64,000 bases of DNA from Burkholderia sp. Lineage in GTDB: Bacteria > Pseudomonadota > Gammaproteobacteria > Burkholderiales > Burkholderiaceae. This document shows positions 55,685-64,000 of the stretch, in pieces. The DNA lies in the NCBI GenBank assembly GCA_040954445.1, contig CP144361.1, forward strand, positions 1,054,001 to 1,118,000. The letters are read 5' to 3'. The position numbers were made by a program, and so were the translations under genes. The notes beneath the pieces were generated by a model that saw only the letters and a program-made list of their open reading frames with translations, did no database searches and was not told where the DNA came from. Within the stretch, counting starts at the first letter, position 1, and each line of letters starts with the position of its first letter.

Positions 55685-57394
55685 ATGTTCGACCTGCAAA
55701 CTTCCACCCAGAATACAGAATCTTTTGCGGCCCTGTTCGAAGAGTCGCTGACCCGTCAAGACATGCGCGCCGGAGAAGTAATCTCCGCCGAAGTCGTGCG
55801 TGTGGACCACAACTTCGTGGTTGTCAACGCGGGTCTCAAATCCGAGGCCTACATTCCGATCGAAGAATTCTTGAACGATCAGGGCGAGGTTGAGGTCCGG
55901 TCTGGCGATTTCGTTTCCGTCGCAATCGACACGCTAGAAAACGGCTATGGCGATACGATCTTGTCGCGCGACAAAGCGAAGCGTCTGGCTTCGTGGCTGT
56001 CGCTGGAACAAGCACTCGACAACAATGAGCTCGTTACCGGTACCATCACGGGCAAGGTGAAAGGCGGCATGACCGTGATGGTCAATGGCATCCGTGCCTT
56101 CCTGCCGGGTTCGCTGGTCGATACGCGTCCGGTCAAGGACACCACGCCGTACGAAGGCAAGACGCTCGAGTTCCGCGTCATCAAGCTCGATCGCAAGCGT
56201 AACAACGTGGTGCTATCGCGCCGCGCCGTCATCGAAGCCACCCAGGGTGAAGAGCGTGCCAAGCTGCTCGAGACGCTGAAGGAAGGCGCGATCGTCAACG
56301 GCGTGGTCAAGAACATCACCGACTACGGCGCATTCGTCGATCTTGGAGGCATCGATGGCCTGCTGCATATTACTGACATCGCATGGCGTCGTGTGCGTCA
56401 CCCGAGCGAAGTTCTCTCGGTTGGCCAGGAAGTTACCGCAAAGATCCTCAAGTTCGACCAGGAAAAGAACCGCGTCTCGCTGGGCATTAAGCAGCTGGGC
56501 GACGATCCGTGGGAAGGCATCTCGCGCCGTTATCCATCGGGCACACGCCTGTTCGGAAAGGTCACCAACATCACTGACTACGGCGCATTCGTCGCAGTGG
56601 AATCGGGCATCGAAGGCCTGGTTCATGTGTCGGAAATGGATTGGACCAACAAGAACGTTGCTCCCTCGAAGGTTGTCCTGCTCGGCAGCGAAGTCGCAGT
56701 CATGGTCCTCGAGATCGACGAAGATCGCCGTCGTATCAGTCTCGGCATGAAACAGTGCAAGCCGAACCCGTGGGATGACTTTAGCCACAACTTCAAGAAA
56801 GGCGACAAGATCACTGGAACCATCAAGTCGATCACTGACTTCGGCGTATTTATCGGTCTGCCGGGCGGTATCGATGGTCTGGTCCACCTGTCAGACCTGT
56901 CGTGGAGCGAGTCGGGCGAGGAGGCCGTTCGCAAGTACAAGAAGGGCGACGAAGTCGAAGCCATCGTGCTGGGCATCGATGTCGAGAAGGAACGCATCTC
57001 GCTCGGCATCAAGCAGCTTGAAGGCGATCCGCTCAGCAACTACGTGGCGATGAACGATAAGGGCTCGATCGTCGACGGTGTCGTGAAGACGGTCGACGCG
57101 AAGGGTGCCGTCGTCACCCTGACGGGCGACGTCGAAGGCTACCTACGTGCGTCGGAAATCTCGCAAGAGCGAGTGGAGGATGCACGCAACGTGCTGAAGG
57201 AAGGCGACAAGGTCAACACGATGGTGATCAACATTGATCGTAAGTCGCGTAGCATCAACCTGTCGCTCAAAGCCAAGGAGTCGGTCGAGCAGCAGGAAAC
57301 CATCCGCGGTCTGCAATCTGAAACCAGCTCAGCTGCCACCGGCACGACGAACCTCGGCGCGCTGCTGAAGGCAAAGCTCGACGGCCAGCACTAG
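55685..57394 (+). CDS. rpsA: 30S ribosomal protein S1
   Basis: Binds mRNA through six S1 (OB-fold) repeats. 569 residues from the ATG at 55685 ([10 protein letters not shown]); an in-frame ATG at 55667 (MHNSIF) would add six. The repeats are visible as [94 protein letters not shown] and [19 protein letters not shown]. Nothing looks broken. Confidence 0.97.
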   Translation: MFDLQTSTQNTESFAALFEESLTRQDMRAGEVISAEVVRVDHNFVVVNAGLKSEAYIPIEEFLNDQGEVEVRSGDFVSVAIDTLENGYGDTILSRDKAKRLASWLSLEQALDNNELVTGTITGKVKGGMTVMVNGIRAFLPGSLVDTRPVKDTTPYEGKTLEFRVIKLDRKRNNVVLSRRAVIEATQGEERAKLLETLKEGAIVNGVVKNITDYGAFVDLGGIDGLLHITDIAWRRVRHPSEVLSVGQEVTAKILKFDQEKNRVSLGIKQLGDDPWEGISRRYPSGTRLFGKVTNITDYGAFVAVESGIEGLVHVSEMDWTNKNVAPSKVVLLGSEVAVMVLEIDEDRRRISLGMKQCKPNPWDDFSHNFKKGDKITGTIKSITDFGVFIGLPGGIDGLVHLSDLSWSESGEEAVRKYKKGDEVEAIVLGIDVEKERISLGIKQLEGDPLSNYVAMNDKGSIVDGVVKTVDAKGAVVTLTGDVEGYLRASEISQERVEDARNVLKEGDKVNTMVINIDRKSRSINLSLKAKESVEQQETIRGLQSETSSAATGTTNLGALLKAKLDGQH

Positions 57395-57419
57395 TAAGCC
57401 TCGCGAGGTCTGCTGAAGT

Positions 57420-57770
57420 ATGACCAAATCCGAGTTGGTCGCCCAGTTGGCAACGCGATTTCCGCAACTTGTCCTCAAGAATGTGGATTTCGCGGTGAAA
57501 ACGATGCTCGATGCGATGTCGGACGCATTGTCTAAAGGGCATCGTATTGAAATTCGCGGCTTCGGTAGCTTTGGTCTCAACCGCCGTCCGGACCGCGTGG
57601 GCCGCAATCCAAAGTCGGGCGAGAGGGTGCAGGTACCCGAAAAGTACGTACCGCATTTCAAGCCCGGCAAGGAGTTGCGCGAACGTGTCGATGGCTCCTC
57701 CGGCGAACCGATCCAGTTCTTCGCCCCAAGGGGTGAAGTATCAAACCCCCAAAGTCAAATGCAAAAGTGA
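57420..57770 (+). CDS. ihfB: integration host factor subunit beta, C-terminus rewritten by HP-3
   Basis: DNA-bending protein that works as IhfA/IhfB heterodimer. [17 protein letters not shown], the [15 protein letters not shown] beta arm start, and [20 protein letters not shown] are normal. After [11 protein letters not shown] (about residue 97) the native acidic tail is replaced by [19 protein letters not shown], encoded by HP-3 sequence that enters the frame at about 57717. Final length is 116 rather than ~107. The DNA-binding body is intact, so it is probably functional. Confidence 0.95.
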   Translation: MTKSELVAQLATRFPQLVLKNVDFAVKTMLDAMSDALSKGHRIEIRGFGSFGLNRRPDRVGRNPKSGERVQVPEKYVPHFKPGKELRERVDGSSGEPIQFFAPRGEVSNPQSQMQK

Positions 57771-57796
57771 GCGTCCCAAGGGACGGGGAATCCACC
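57715..57796 (+). repeat. HP-3 repeat, copy D, overlapping ihfB
   Basis: CTTCGCCCCAAGGGGTGAAG (57719-57738), spacer with AAGTCAAATGCAAAAGTGAG, CGTCCCAAGGGACG (57772-57785), GGGAATCCACCAGAAGAG. This is the cleanest copy. The first hairpin is inside the ihfB coding sequence and the second follows the stop, where it could act as the 3' end of the mRNA. Confidence 0.8.
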
Positions 57797-57891
57797 AGAA
57801 GAGAATAAAGTCCCACCGCCCGCAGCCCTGCAAACCCCGGACATGGACTTTGTGCAAAGCGCGTCCCCAGCGGTTTTTTGTGTCTGCCCGC

Positions 57892-59007
57892 GGCGTTGTT
57901 GCATAAATCGAGCCTGAGGACGCATCGACGGGCATAATTCAGGCGATACGAACGGATTGCGGACGAGCGAGGTCCACCATACGGTTGATGACGCCGACGC
58001 GCACGGTGACCTCGGTCGCCTGCGAAGCGATGTGACGCGCCCAGAGACGGTTGCCGGTGAGGGTCTTGAACCGAGACATCGCATTCTCGGCAAGCGATCG
58101 CCGGTGGTAGCCACTGTGTTGCTTCCATTCTCGACGACCGTCACGGGCAATTGCATCAACCGCGCCATTACGCCACGCCGCACCGGGCATATCCGCTGGC
58201 CAATGAGCGGCACCCTCGCGTGGCGGAATCGAAGGAATAGCACTGCGTGCAGTAATGGCCGCATGGCATGGCTTGGTGTCGTAGGCACCGTCACCGCCAA
58301 TGACATCGATTTGTTCTTCGCGTGGAATCTGGTCGAGCAACTTGGCCAGAGCGTCACCGTCAGCCACATTCTGATTCGTCATTAGCGCGGCATGCACTTG
58401 ACCTGTATTCGCGTTGAGCGCGAGATGGACTTTACGCCACGTGCGCCGCTTCGAGTAGCCGTGCTGGCGCACCTTCCATTCACCTTCTCCATAGACCTTC
58501 AGACCGGTGCTGTCGACAACCAGATGGATCGGTTCATTGTCACGAAGGATCGGCAGTTCGACATCAAGCGTTTTTGCCCGGCGACAGAGCGTGGTGTAAT
58601 TCGGCACCGGCAAGCTCGGGAAGGCCAAATCGCGCAGACTTTGGGTGAAACCTTGCAGGGCGCGCAAGGTCAGTCGATAGACGGTCTTCACGCCAAGTAA
58701 TGCCTGAATCAGCGTATCGCCGTATACACACGGGCGACCACGTGTGGGTATGGCATCGGGCATTCTGGCAAGGACGGCTTCATCTATCCATATTGTTACG
58801 TTCCCCCGGCTGATCAGGCCTTCATTATAGGCCGCCCAATTCCTGACACGGTAGCGTGCCTTCGGCTCACCTTTCTTGTGTATGTCCTTGCGCATTTTCT
58901 TGGCAAAAATTAGGCAGTTACTCTGGAATCTGACTTGATAGGAGGCTGGCCCCGCGACCATTGCGCGTAAACGTCAACGGATCTCGCTCGATTTATGCAA
59001 CAACGCC
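57892..59007 (-). mobile_element. IS-A with intact transposase, after ihfB
   Basis: 1,116 bp with good terminal repeats and a complete transposase gene. The flanking 9 bp (TCTGCCCGC; TATTCGCTG) do not match, and the right flank is another IS-A fragment. An adjacent deletion or recombination probably removed one flank. Confidence 0.92.
57939..58895 (-). CDS. IS-A transposase, intact
   Basis: 318 residues from MRKDIHKKGEPKARY, with Asp128, Asp202 and the YREK motif as in the copy at 12101. Small differences are seen (AAITARSAIP, AMSRFKTLTGNRLWAR, where Ser replaces the usual Tyr four residues before the Lys). The frame is open further upstream to 58961 but this start fits IS903 relatives. Confidence 0.93.
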   Translation of the reverse strand: MRKDIHKKGEPKARYRVRNWAAYNEGLISRGNVTIWIDEAVLARMPDAIPTRGRPCVYGDTLIQALLGVKTVYRLTLRALQGFTQSLRDLAFPSLPVPNYTTLCRRAKTLDVELPILRDNEPIHLVVDSTGLKVYGEGEWKVRQHGYSKRRTWRKVHLALNANTGQVHAALMTNQNVADGDALAKLLDQIPREEQIDVIGGDGAYDTKPCHAAITARSAIPSIPPREGAAHWPADMPGAAWRNGAVDAIARDGRREWKQHSGYHRRSLAENAMSRFKTLTGNRLWARHIASQATEVTVRVGVINRMVDLARPQSVRIA

Positions 59008-59172
59008 TATTCGCTGGCCAATGAGCGGCACCCTCGCGTGGCGGAATCGAAGGAATAGCACTGCGTGCAGCAATGGCCGCATGGCATGGCTTGGTGTCGT
59101 AGGCACCATCACCGCCGATGACATCGATTTGTTCTTCGCGTGGAATCTGGTCGAGCAACTTGGCCAGAGCGT
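59008..59172 (-). mobile_element. IS-A internal fragment
   Basis: Transposase segment encoding [20 protein letters not shown] to [12 protein letters not shown], cut at 59172 by MITE-1. Confidence 0.75.
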
Positions 59173-59334
59173 GGCGTTGTTGCATAAATCGAGTGTGAGG
59201 ACGCAATGGAACGGATTGCGGACCTCGCTCGTCCGCAATCCGTTCATATCGCCTGAAATTATTGATCCGAAATTCGTAATCAATATGCCCGTCGATGCCA
59301 TTGCGTCCTCGCGCTTGATTTATGCAACAACGCC
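59173..59334 (+). mobile_element. MITE-1, 162-bp form
   Basis: Both terminal repeats and the PAL-2 26-mer present (ATTGATCCGAAATTCGTAAT). No matching flanks. Confidence 0.88.
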
Positions 59335-59543
59335 ACCCACGTGCTCAGCTACTGCTGGCACCGCTACGCGCGTGCAGCGGCTTCACGAAGTCGCCCGCCG
59401 AGCAGGCTCGGACATCCTAGTTGCAGCTGATCCTGCACTGAAGCCAGGGCCGAGCGTTGGCCCTTCCCCGCCCGCACGTAACTGCCGCACTGATTTCCGC
59501 TATACTTTGCTCGGATCGTTGCCGCCTTCGGCGCGATGAGACC
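59335..59543. other. leader region before metX
   Basis: No recognisable gene. TATACT at about 59500-59505 could be a -10 element, without a clear -35. It is separated from metX by a PAL-2 hairpin. Confidence 0.3.
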
Positions 59544-59661
59544 TATTGATCCAAAATTCGTGATGTTGACATTTGAAAATCTTCCTTCATGTGAGGGCAT
59601 GGCAAAAACGAGACAGGAGGGATGATTTTCAAATGTCAACATCACGAATTTTGGATCAATA
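59544..59661. repeat. PAL-2 palindrome, 118-bp form, metX leader
   Basis: TATTGATCCAAAATTCGTGA paired with TCACGAATTTTGGATCAATA. The outer ~48 nt of each arm match with about three mismatches, and the loop includes GGCATGGCAAAAACGAGAC. TA at each end. It is the best-preserved copy. Confidence 0.9.
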
Positions 59662-59804
59662 AAAAACTCACCAGATTTTCTGGCTCGATTGCGGGCGCGC
59701 GAACCCACCGGCATACCGGTGGGTTCACTACAAATGCGGCTAAAGAAGTCGTCAACCGCGCATTGCCGACACCGTTTAGCCGCCCAGTCAACAAGGCGGA
59801 ACGA

Positions 59805-60962
59805 GTGGGAACGAATGGAATCGATATCGGCATCGTCTCTCCTCAGACTATGCATTTCGCCGAACCACTACGGCTGCAAAGCGGAAACGTGCTCGGCAAC
59901 TACCAGCTCGTCGTCGAAACCTACGGCGAGCTAAACGCAGCGCGCTCGAATGCGGTGCTGGTCTGTCACGCACTCAACGCCTCGCATCACGTGGCCGGCA
60001 TCTACGCAGATGATCCGTGCAGCACCGGCTGGTGGGACAACATGGTGGGCCCGGACAAGCCGCTCGACACCAACCGTTTCTTCGTGATCGGCGTGAACAA
60101 CTTGGGCTCCTGCTTCGGCTCGACCGGCCCGATGAGCCTGGACCTGGCCACCGGCATGCCCTATGGCGCGCGCTTCCCGGTGGTGACGGTGGAGGACTGG
60201 GTCAACGCGCAGGCGCGCGTGGCCGATTCCTTCGGCATCGAGCGCTTCGCTGCAGTGATGGGCGGTAGCCTCGGCGGCATGCAGGCGCTGGCCTGGAGCT
60301 TGATGTATCCGGATCGCGTGGCGCACTGCATGGTAATCGCCTCAACGCCGAAGCTCTCGGCGCAGAACATTGCCTTCAACGAAGTGGCGCGCTTGGCGAT
60401 CCTGTCCGACCCCGACTTCCACGGCGGTAACTACTACGCGTATCAGGTAATCCCGCGACGCGGCCTGCGCGTTGCGCGCATGATCGGCCACATCACCTAC
60501 CTGTCCGACGATGACATGGCCGAGAAATTCGGTCGTGCGCTGCGCCGCACTGACGGTGCGCTCGACGTCTACAACTTCAATTTTGACGTCGAGTTTGAGG
60601 TGGAGTCCTATCTGCGCTACCAAGGTGACAAGTTCGCTGAGTACTTCGACGCTAACACCTACTTACTAATCACTCGCGCACTCGATTACTTCGATCCGGC
60701 TAAGGCTTATGACGGCAACCTCACCGCTGCGCTAGCGAAGACAAAAGCTAAATACCTGGTGGCCAGCTTCATGACCGATTGGCGCTTCGCGCCGGCGCGC
60801 TCGCGCGAGCTGGTCAAGGCGCTGCTCGAGAACCGCCGCCAGGTCAGCTACGCTGAGATCGACGCGCCGCACGGCCACGACGCGTTTCTGCTCGACGATG
60901 CACGCTACCACAACGTAGTGCGCGTCTATTACGAACGTATCGCCGTGGAGGTTGGAGCATGA
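59805..60962 (+). CDS. metX: homoserine O-acyltransferase MetX, disturbed start
   Basis: Acylates homoserine in methionine synthesis; in this group the substrate is usually succinyl-CoA even though the fold is MetX. It is an alpha/beta hydrolase with nucleophile Ser in [10 protein letters not shown], plus [11 protein letters not shown], and catalytic Asp/His in [10 protein letters not shown] and [13 protein letters not shown]. The usual start ATG-GAA-TCG-AT (59815) is out of frame by an apparent 2-nt insertion (ATAT). In-frame alternatives are GTG 59805 (after AAGGCGG), used here, and ATG 59850 (MHFAEPL). The ORF is open back to 59622. It overlaps metW by 4 bp (ATGA). Confidence 0.92.
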   Translation: MGTNGIDIGIVSPQTMHFAEPLRLQSGNVLGNYQLVVETYGELNAARSNAVLVCHALNASHHVAGIYADDPCSTGWWDNMVGPDKPLDTNRFFVIGVNNLGSCFGSTGPMSLDLATGMPYGARFPVVTVEDWVNAQARVADSFGIERFAAVMGGSLGGMQALAWSLMYPDRVAHCMVIASTPKLSAQNIAFNEVARLAILSDPDFHGGNYYAYQVIPRRGLRVARMIGHITYLSDDDMAEKFGRALRRTDGALDVYNFNFDVEFEVESYLRYQGDKFAEYFDANTYLLITRALDYFDPAKAYDGNLTAALAKTKAKYLVASFMTDWRFAPARSRELVKALLENRRQVSYAEIDAPHGHDAFLLDDARYHNVVRVYYERIAVEVGA

Positions 60963-61573
60963 ACCAGCAGGCCCTGACGATGCTTTCCGCGCGACCGGAT
61001 TTCCGCGCTATAGCGCGCTGGGTCGAGCCGCGCTCGACCGTGCTTGACCTCGGCTGCGCTGACGGCTCGCTGCTCGCACTGCTGGCCGAGGAGCTCGAGG
61101 TGGCCGGCTATGGTATCGAGATCAACGACGCGGGCGTGCTTGGCTGCGTGAAAAACGGTGTCAACGTGATCCAGCAAAACCTCGAGGACGGGCTGCGCCT
61201 GTTCGAAGATCAGAGCTTCGATTTCGCGATCCTTTCCCAGACCCTGCAGACCATCCACCAGACCGTGGGGATCCTGCGCGAGACGGTACGCGTAGGCCGC
61301 GAGTGCATCGTCTCGTTCCCGAACTTCGGCTGCTGGGCACACCGCCTGTCGGTGCTGCGCGGGCGCATGCCGGTATCGAAATCACTGCCCTACCAGTGGC
61401 ACAACACGCCGAATGTGCGGGTGCTGACCATCAAAGATTTTGAGGCGCTGGCACCTGAGGTTGGGATCGAGATCCTCGACCGGGCTGTGCTGCAGGGCGG
61501 CCAGCCGGTCCGTTGGGGCGCGAACTGGCGTGGTACTCTTGCCGTTTATCGCGTCAAGCGAAGCCAGCCATGA
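60959..61573 (+). CDS. metW: methionine biosynthesis protein MetW
   Basis: A 204-residue SAM-methyltransferase-fold protein that accompanies MetX; in proteobacteria it is reported to be needed for MetX activity. [16 protein letters not shown] is the SAM-binding motif, and [29 protein letters not shown] and [15 protein letters not shown] are family hallmarks. It starts inside the metX stop (ATGA), so the two are translationally coupled. Confidence 0.96.
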   Translation: MNQQALTMLSARPDFRAIARWVEPRSTVLDLGCADGSLLALLAEELEVAGYGIEINDAGVLGCVKNGVNVIQQNLEDGLRLFEDQSFDFAILSQTLQTIHQTVGILRETVRVGRECIVSFPNFGCWAHRLSVLRGRMPVSKSLPYQWHNTPNVRVLTIKDFEALAPEVGIEILDRAVLQGGQPVRWGANWRGTLAVYRVKRSQP

Positions 61574-61583
61574 CCATCCCTTC

Positions 61584-61619
61584 ATGACTTCTCCCGAGCA
61601 GCACGATGCACCCGCACTG
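61584..61619 (+). pseudogene. N-terminal stub of the gene after metW
   Basis: ATG at 61584 opens MTSPEQHDAPAL and is then cut by an IS-A end. In Burkholderia metXW is often followed by an AmpG-like muropeptide permease gene; twelve codons are too few to prove it. Confidence 0.3.
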
Positions 61620-61715
61620 GCGTTGTTGCATAAATCGAGCGAGAGCCGGTAACGGTTTATGCGCAGCGGTCGGGCCAGCCTCCTGTTATTGATCCGCGAT
61701 TCTTGATCTTGAAAT
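61619..61715. mobile_element. IS-A left-end scrap and PAL-2 fragment
   Basis: 61619-61682 is a terminal repeat plus CGAGAGCCGGTAACGG and GGGCCAGCCTCCTG. 61684-61715 is a PAL-2 arm (TTATTGATCCGCGATTCTTG) cut by the next IS-A. Confidence 0.6.
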
Positions 61716-62226
61716 GGCGTTGTTGCATAAATCGAGTGTGAGGACGCAATAGCATCGACGGGTAATTTCAGGCGATACGAACAGATTGCGGACGAGCGAG
61801 GTCCGCCATACGGTTGATGACGCCGACGCGAATGGAGACCTCGGTCGCCTGCGCGGCGATGTGACGCGCCCAGAGACAGTGGCCGGTGAGGGTCTCTTGA
61901 ACCGATACATCGCATTCTCGGCAAGCGATCGCCGGTGGTAGCCACTGTGTTGCTTCCATTCTCGACGACCGTCACGGGCAATTGCATCAACCGCGCCATT
62001 ACGCCACGCCGCACCGGGCATATCCGCTGGCCAATGAGCGGCACCCTCGCGTGGCGGAATCGAAGGAATAGCACTGCGTGCAGCAATGGCCGCATGGCAT
62101 GGCTTGGTGTCGTAGGCACCGTCACCGCCGATGACATCGATTTGTTCTTCGCGTGGAATCTGGTCGAGCAACTTGGCCAGAGCGTCACCGTCAGCCACAT
62201 TCTGATTCGTCATTAGCGCGGCATGC
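61716..62226 (-). mobile_element. IS-A right half
   Basis: The right end to about the middle of the transposase (ORF 62273-61686). It stops at CATTAGCGCGGCATGC, where another IS-A begins. Minor change: an extra CT near 61894. Confidence 0.82.
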
Positions 62227-62991
62227 GGCGTTGTTGCATAAATCGAGCGAGATCCGTTGACGTTTACGCGCAATGGTCGCGGGGCCAGCCTCCTATCAAG
62301 TCAGATTCCAGAGTAACTGCCTAATTTTTGCCAAGAAAATGCGCAAGGACATACACAAGAAAGGTGAGCCGAAGGCACGCTACCGTGTCAGGAATTGGGC
62401 GGCCTATAATGAAGGCCTGATCAGCCGGGGGAACGTAACAATATGGATAGATGAAGCCGTCCTTGCCAGAATGCCCGATGCCATACCCACACGTGGTCGC
62501 CCGTGTGTATACGGCGATACGCTGATTCAGGCATTACTTGGCGTGAAGACCGTCTATCGACTGACCTTGCGCGCCCTGCAAGGTTTCACCCAAAGTCTGC
62601 GCGATTTGGCCTTCCCGAGCTTGCCGGTGCCGAATTACACCACGCTCTGTCGCCGGGCAAAAACGCTTGATGTCGAACTGCCGATCCTTCGTGACAATGA
62701 ACCGATCCATCTGGTTGTCGACAGCACCGGTCTGAAGGTCTATGGAGAAGGTGCATGGAAGGTGCGCCAGCACGGCTACTCGAAGCGGCGCACGTGGCGT
62801 AAAGTCCATCTCGCGCTCAACGCGAATACAGGTCAAGTGCATGCCGCACTAATGACGAATCAGAATGTGGCTGACGGTGACGCTCTGGCCAAGTTGCTCG
62901 ACCAGATTCCACGCGAAGAACAAATCGATGTCATCGGCGGTGACGGTGCCTACGACACCAAGCCATGCCATGCGGCCATTGCTGCACGCAG
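62227..62991 (+). mobile_element. IS-A left two-thirds, truncated
   Basis: A perfect left end and a transposase from ATG 62339 (MRKDIHKKG) that is normal to AAIAAR, where the element stops at GCACGCAG (62984-62991). The catalytic Glu is lost. Confidence 0.88.
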
Positions 62992-63404
62992 GGCGTTGTT
63001 GCATAAATCGAACGTGAGGACGCCATGGCATCGACGGGGGCGTTGTTGCATAAATCGAGTGTGAGGACGCAATAGCATCGACGGGCATAATTTCAGGCGA
63101 TACGCACGGATTGCGGACGAGCGAGGTCCGTCATACGGTTGATGACGCCGACGCGAATGGAGACCTCGGTCGCCTGCGAGTCGATGTGACGCGCCCAGAG
63201 ATAGTTGCCGGTGAGGGTCTTGAACCGATACATCGCATTCTCGGCAAGCGATCGCCGGTGGTAGCCACTGTCTTGCTTCCATTCTCGACGACCGTCACGG
63301 GCAATTGCATCAACCGCGCCATTACGCCACGCCGCACCGGGCATATCCGCTGGCCAATGAGCGGCACCCTCGCGTGGCGGAATCGAAGGAATAGCACTGC
63401 GTGC
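62992..63404 (-). mobile_element. IS-A right-end scrap plus right third
   Basis: 62992-63038 is an isolated right end. 63039-63404 is a longer right end with the last ~110 transposase codons, stopping at ACTGCGTGC. Its broken edge is the inverse of the GCACGCAG at which the previous copy stops, so these two are probably halves of one interrupted and inverted IS-A. Confidence 0.82.
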
Positions 63405-64000
63405 GGCGTTGTTGCATAAATCGAGCGAGATCCGTTGACGTTTACGCGCAACGATCGCGGGGCCAGCCTCCTATCAAGTCAGATTCCAGAGTAATTGCCT
63501 AATTTTTGCCAAGAAAATGCGCAAGGACATACACAAGAAAGGTGAGCCGAAGGCACGCTACCGTGTCAGGAATTGGGCGGCCTATAATGAAGGCCTGATC
63601 AACCGGGGGAACGTAACAATATGGATAGATGAAGCCGTCCTTGCCAGAATACCCGATGCCATACCCACACGTGGTCGCCCGTGTCTATACGGCGATACGC
63701 TGATTCAGGCATTACTTGGCGTGAAGACCGTCTATCGACTGACCTTGCGCGCCCTGCAAGGTTTCACCCAAAGTCTGCGCGATTTGGCCTTCCCGAGCTT
63801 GCCGGTGCCGAATTACACCACGCTCTGTCGCCGGGCAAAAACGCTTGATGTCGAACTGCCGATCCTTCGTGACAATGAACCGATCCATCTGGTGGTTGAC
63901 AGCACCGGTCTGAAGGTCTATGGAGAAGGTGAATGGAAGGTGCGCCAGCACGGCTACTCGAAGCGGCGCACGTGGCGTAAAGTCCATCTCGCGCTCAACG
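63405..64000 (+). mobile_element. IS-A running off the right edge
   Basis: A perfect left end and leader. The element continues beyond the window, so its completeness is unknown. Confidence 0.92.
63517..64000 (+). CDS. IS-A transposase, 5' part
   Basis: Open from ATG 63517 (MRKDIHKKGEPKARY) to the edge, about 161 codons, through VVDSTGLKVYG (first catalytic Asp) and [20 protein letters not shown] without any defect. Confidence 0.88.
   Translation, partial: MRKDIHKKGEPKARYRVRNWAAYNEGLINRGNVTIWIDEAVLARIPDAIPTRGRPCLYGDTLIQALLGVKTVYRLTLRALQGFTQSLRDLAFPSLPVPNYTTLCRRAKTLDVELPILRDNEPIHLVVDSTGLKVYGEGEWKVRQHGYSKRRTWRKVHLALN

Noticed and set aside
58993..59301. Recurring small protein beginning [20 protein letters not shown]
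   Set aside because: It is the translation of MITE-1 in one frame, with no RBS and no conservation beyond the repeat.

Overview
The proteins encoded here (long-form biotin synthase, LptF/LptG-PepA-HolC, TyrA-AroA-Cmk-RpsA-IhfB, MetX-MetW, AtpI-AtpB-AtpE-AtpF-AtpH, GyrB) read as a betaproteobacterium of the Burkholderia group. About half of the window is insertion sequence (IS) material at every stage of decay. The surviving genes are almost all housekeeping genes, and several are frameshifted, truncated or cut off from their operon partners. I infer a host-restricted lineage in active genome reduction. Reduced-genome Burkholderia symbionts of Lagria beetles, leaf-nodule Burkholderia and Mycetohabitans are candidates I know of, but the sequence alone does not choose between them.

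Names used below. IS-A is an IS5-family element of the IS903 group: about 1,120 bp, terminal repeat GGCGTTGTTGCATAAATC, 9-bp target duplication, one 318-residue DDE transposase. IS-B is a second IS5-family element with ends like GAGACCAGTTCAAA, present twice. MITE-1 is a 138-167 bp palindromic derivative built from two inverted right ends of IS-A. PAL-2 is a palindrome flanked by TA, with 118-, 41- and 26-bp forms (TA included). HP-3 is an ~85-bp repeat with two CCC-AA-GGG hairpins. Remnants of IS30, IS630, IS91 and another IS5 element are also present.

Layout: 1-1000 grpE, with a heat-shock-like promoter pointing off the left edge (probably to dnaK). 1.4-4.7 kb is IS-A copies around an isolated hisG. 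4.8-8.8 kb holds an MBL-fold hydrolase gene and clpB. 10-12 kb has intact bioB and a wrecked bioD. 12-15.7 kb is nested IS-A and MITE-1. 15.8-23.3 kb is the atpIBEFH part of the ATP synthase operon, split by IS elements between atpB and atpE and between atpE and atpF, and cut just upstream of atpI and downstream of atpH. 23.3-29.7 kb is nested mobile DNA around bfr. 30-34 kb has ung, a DUF1439 gene, a ykgJ pseudogene and bfd. 34.4-36.9 kb is a pair of inverted IS-A copies. 36.9-41.2 kb carries lptG, lptF, pepA and holC. 41.7-42.6 kb is rplM-rpsI. 44-44.8 kb is trpC alone. 47-49.5 kb is gyrB. 51-57.8 kb is tyrA, aroA, cmk, rpsA and ihfB, with an IS block between tyrA and aroA. 59.8-61.6 kb is metX-metW. 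61.6-64 kb is a pile-up of IS-A pieces.

The most interesting material is the non-autonomous mobile DNA. PAL-2 shows empty-site comparisons and TA duplication, which suggests mobilisation by an IS630/Tc1-type transposase. MITE-1 shows 9-bp duplications, is largely open in reading frame, and its common 162-bp form carries a 26-bp PAL-2 nested inside it. One IS-A carries a MITE-1 in place of its left end yet is flanked by a perfect target duplication. HP-3 has rewritten the end of ihfB. I see no rRNA, tRNA or CRISPR array.
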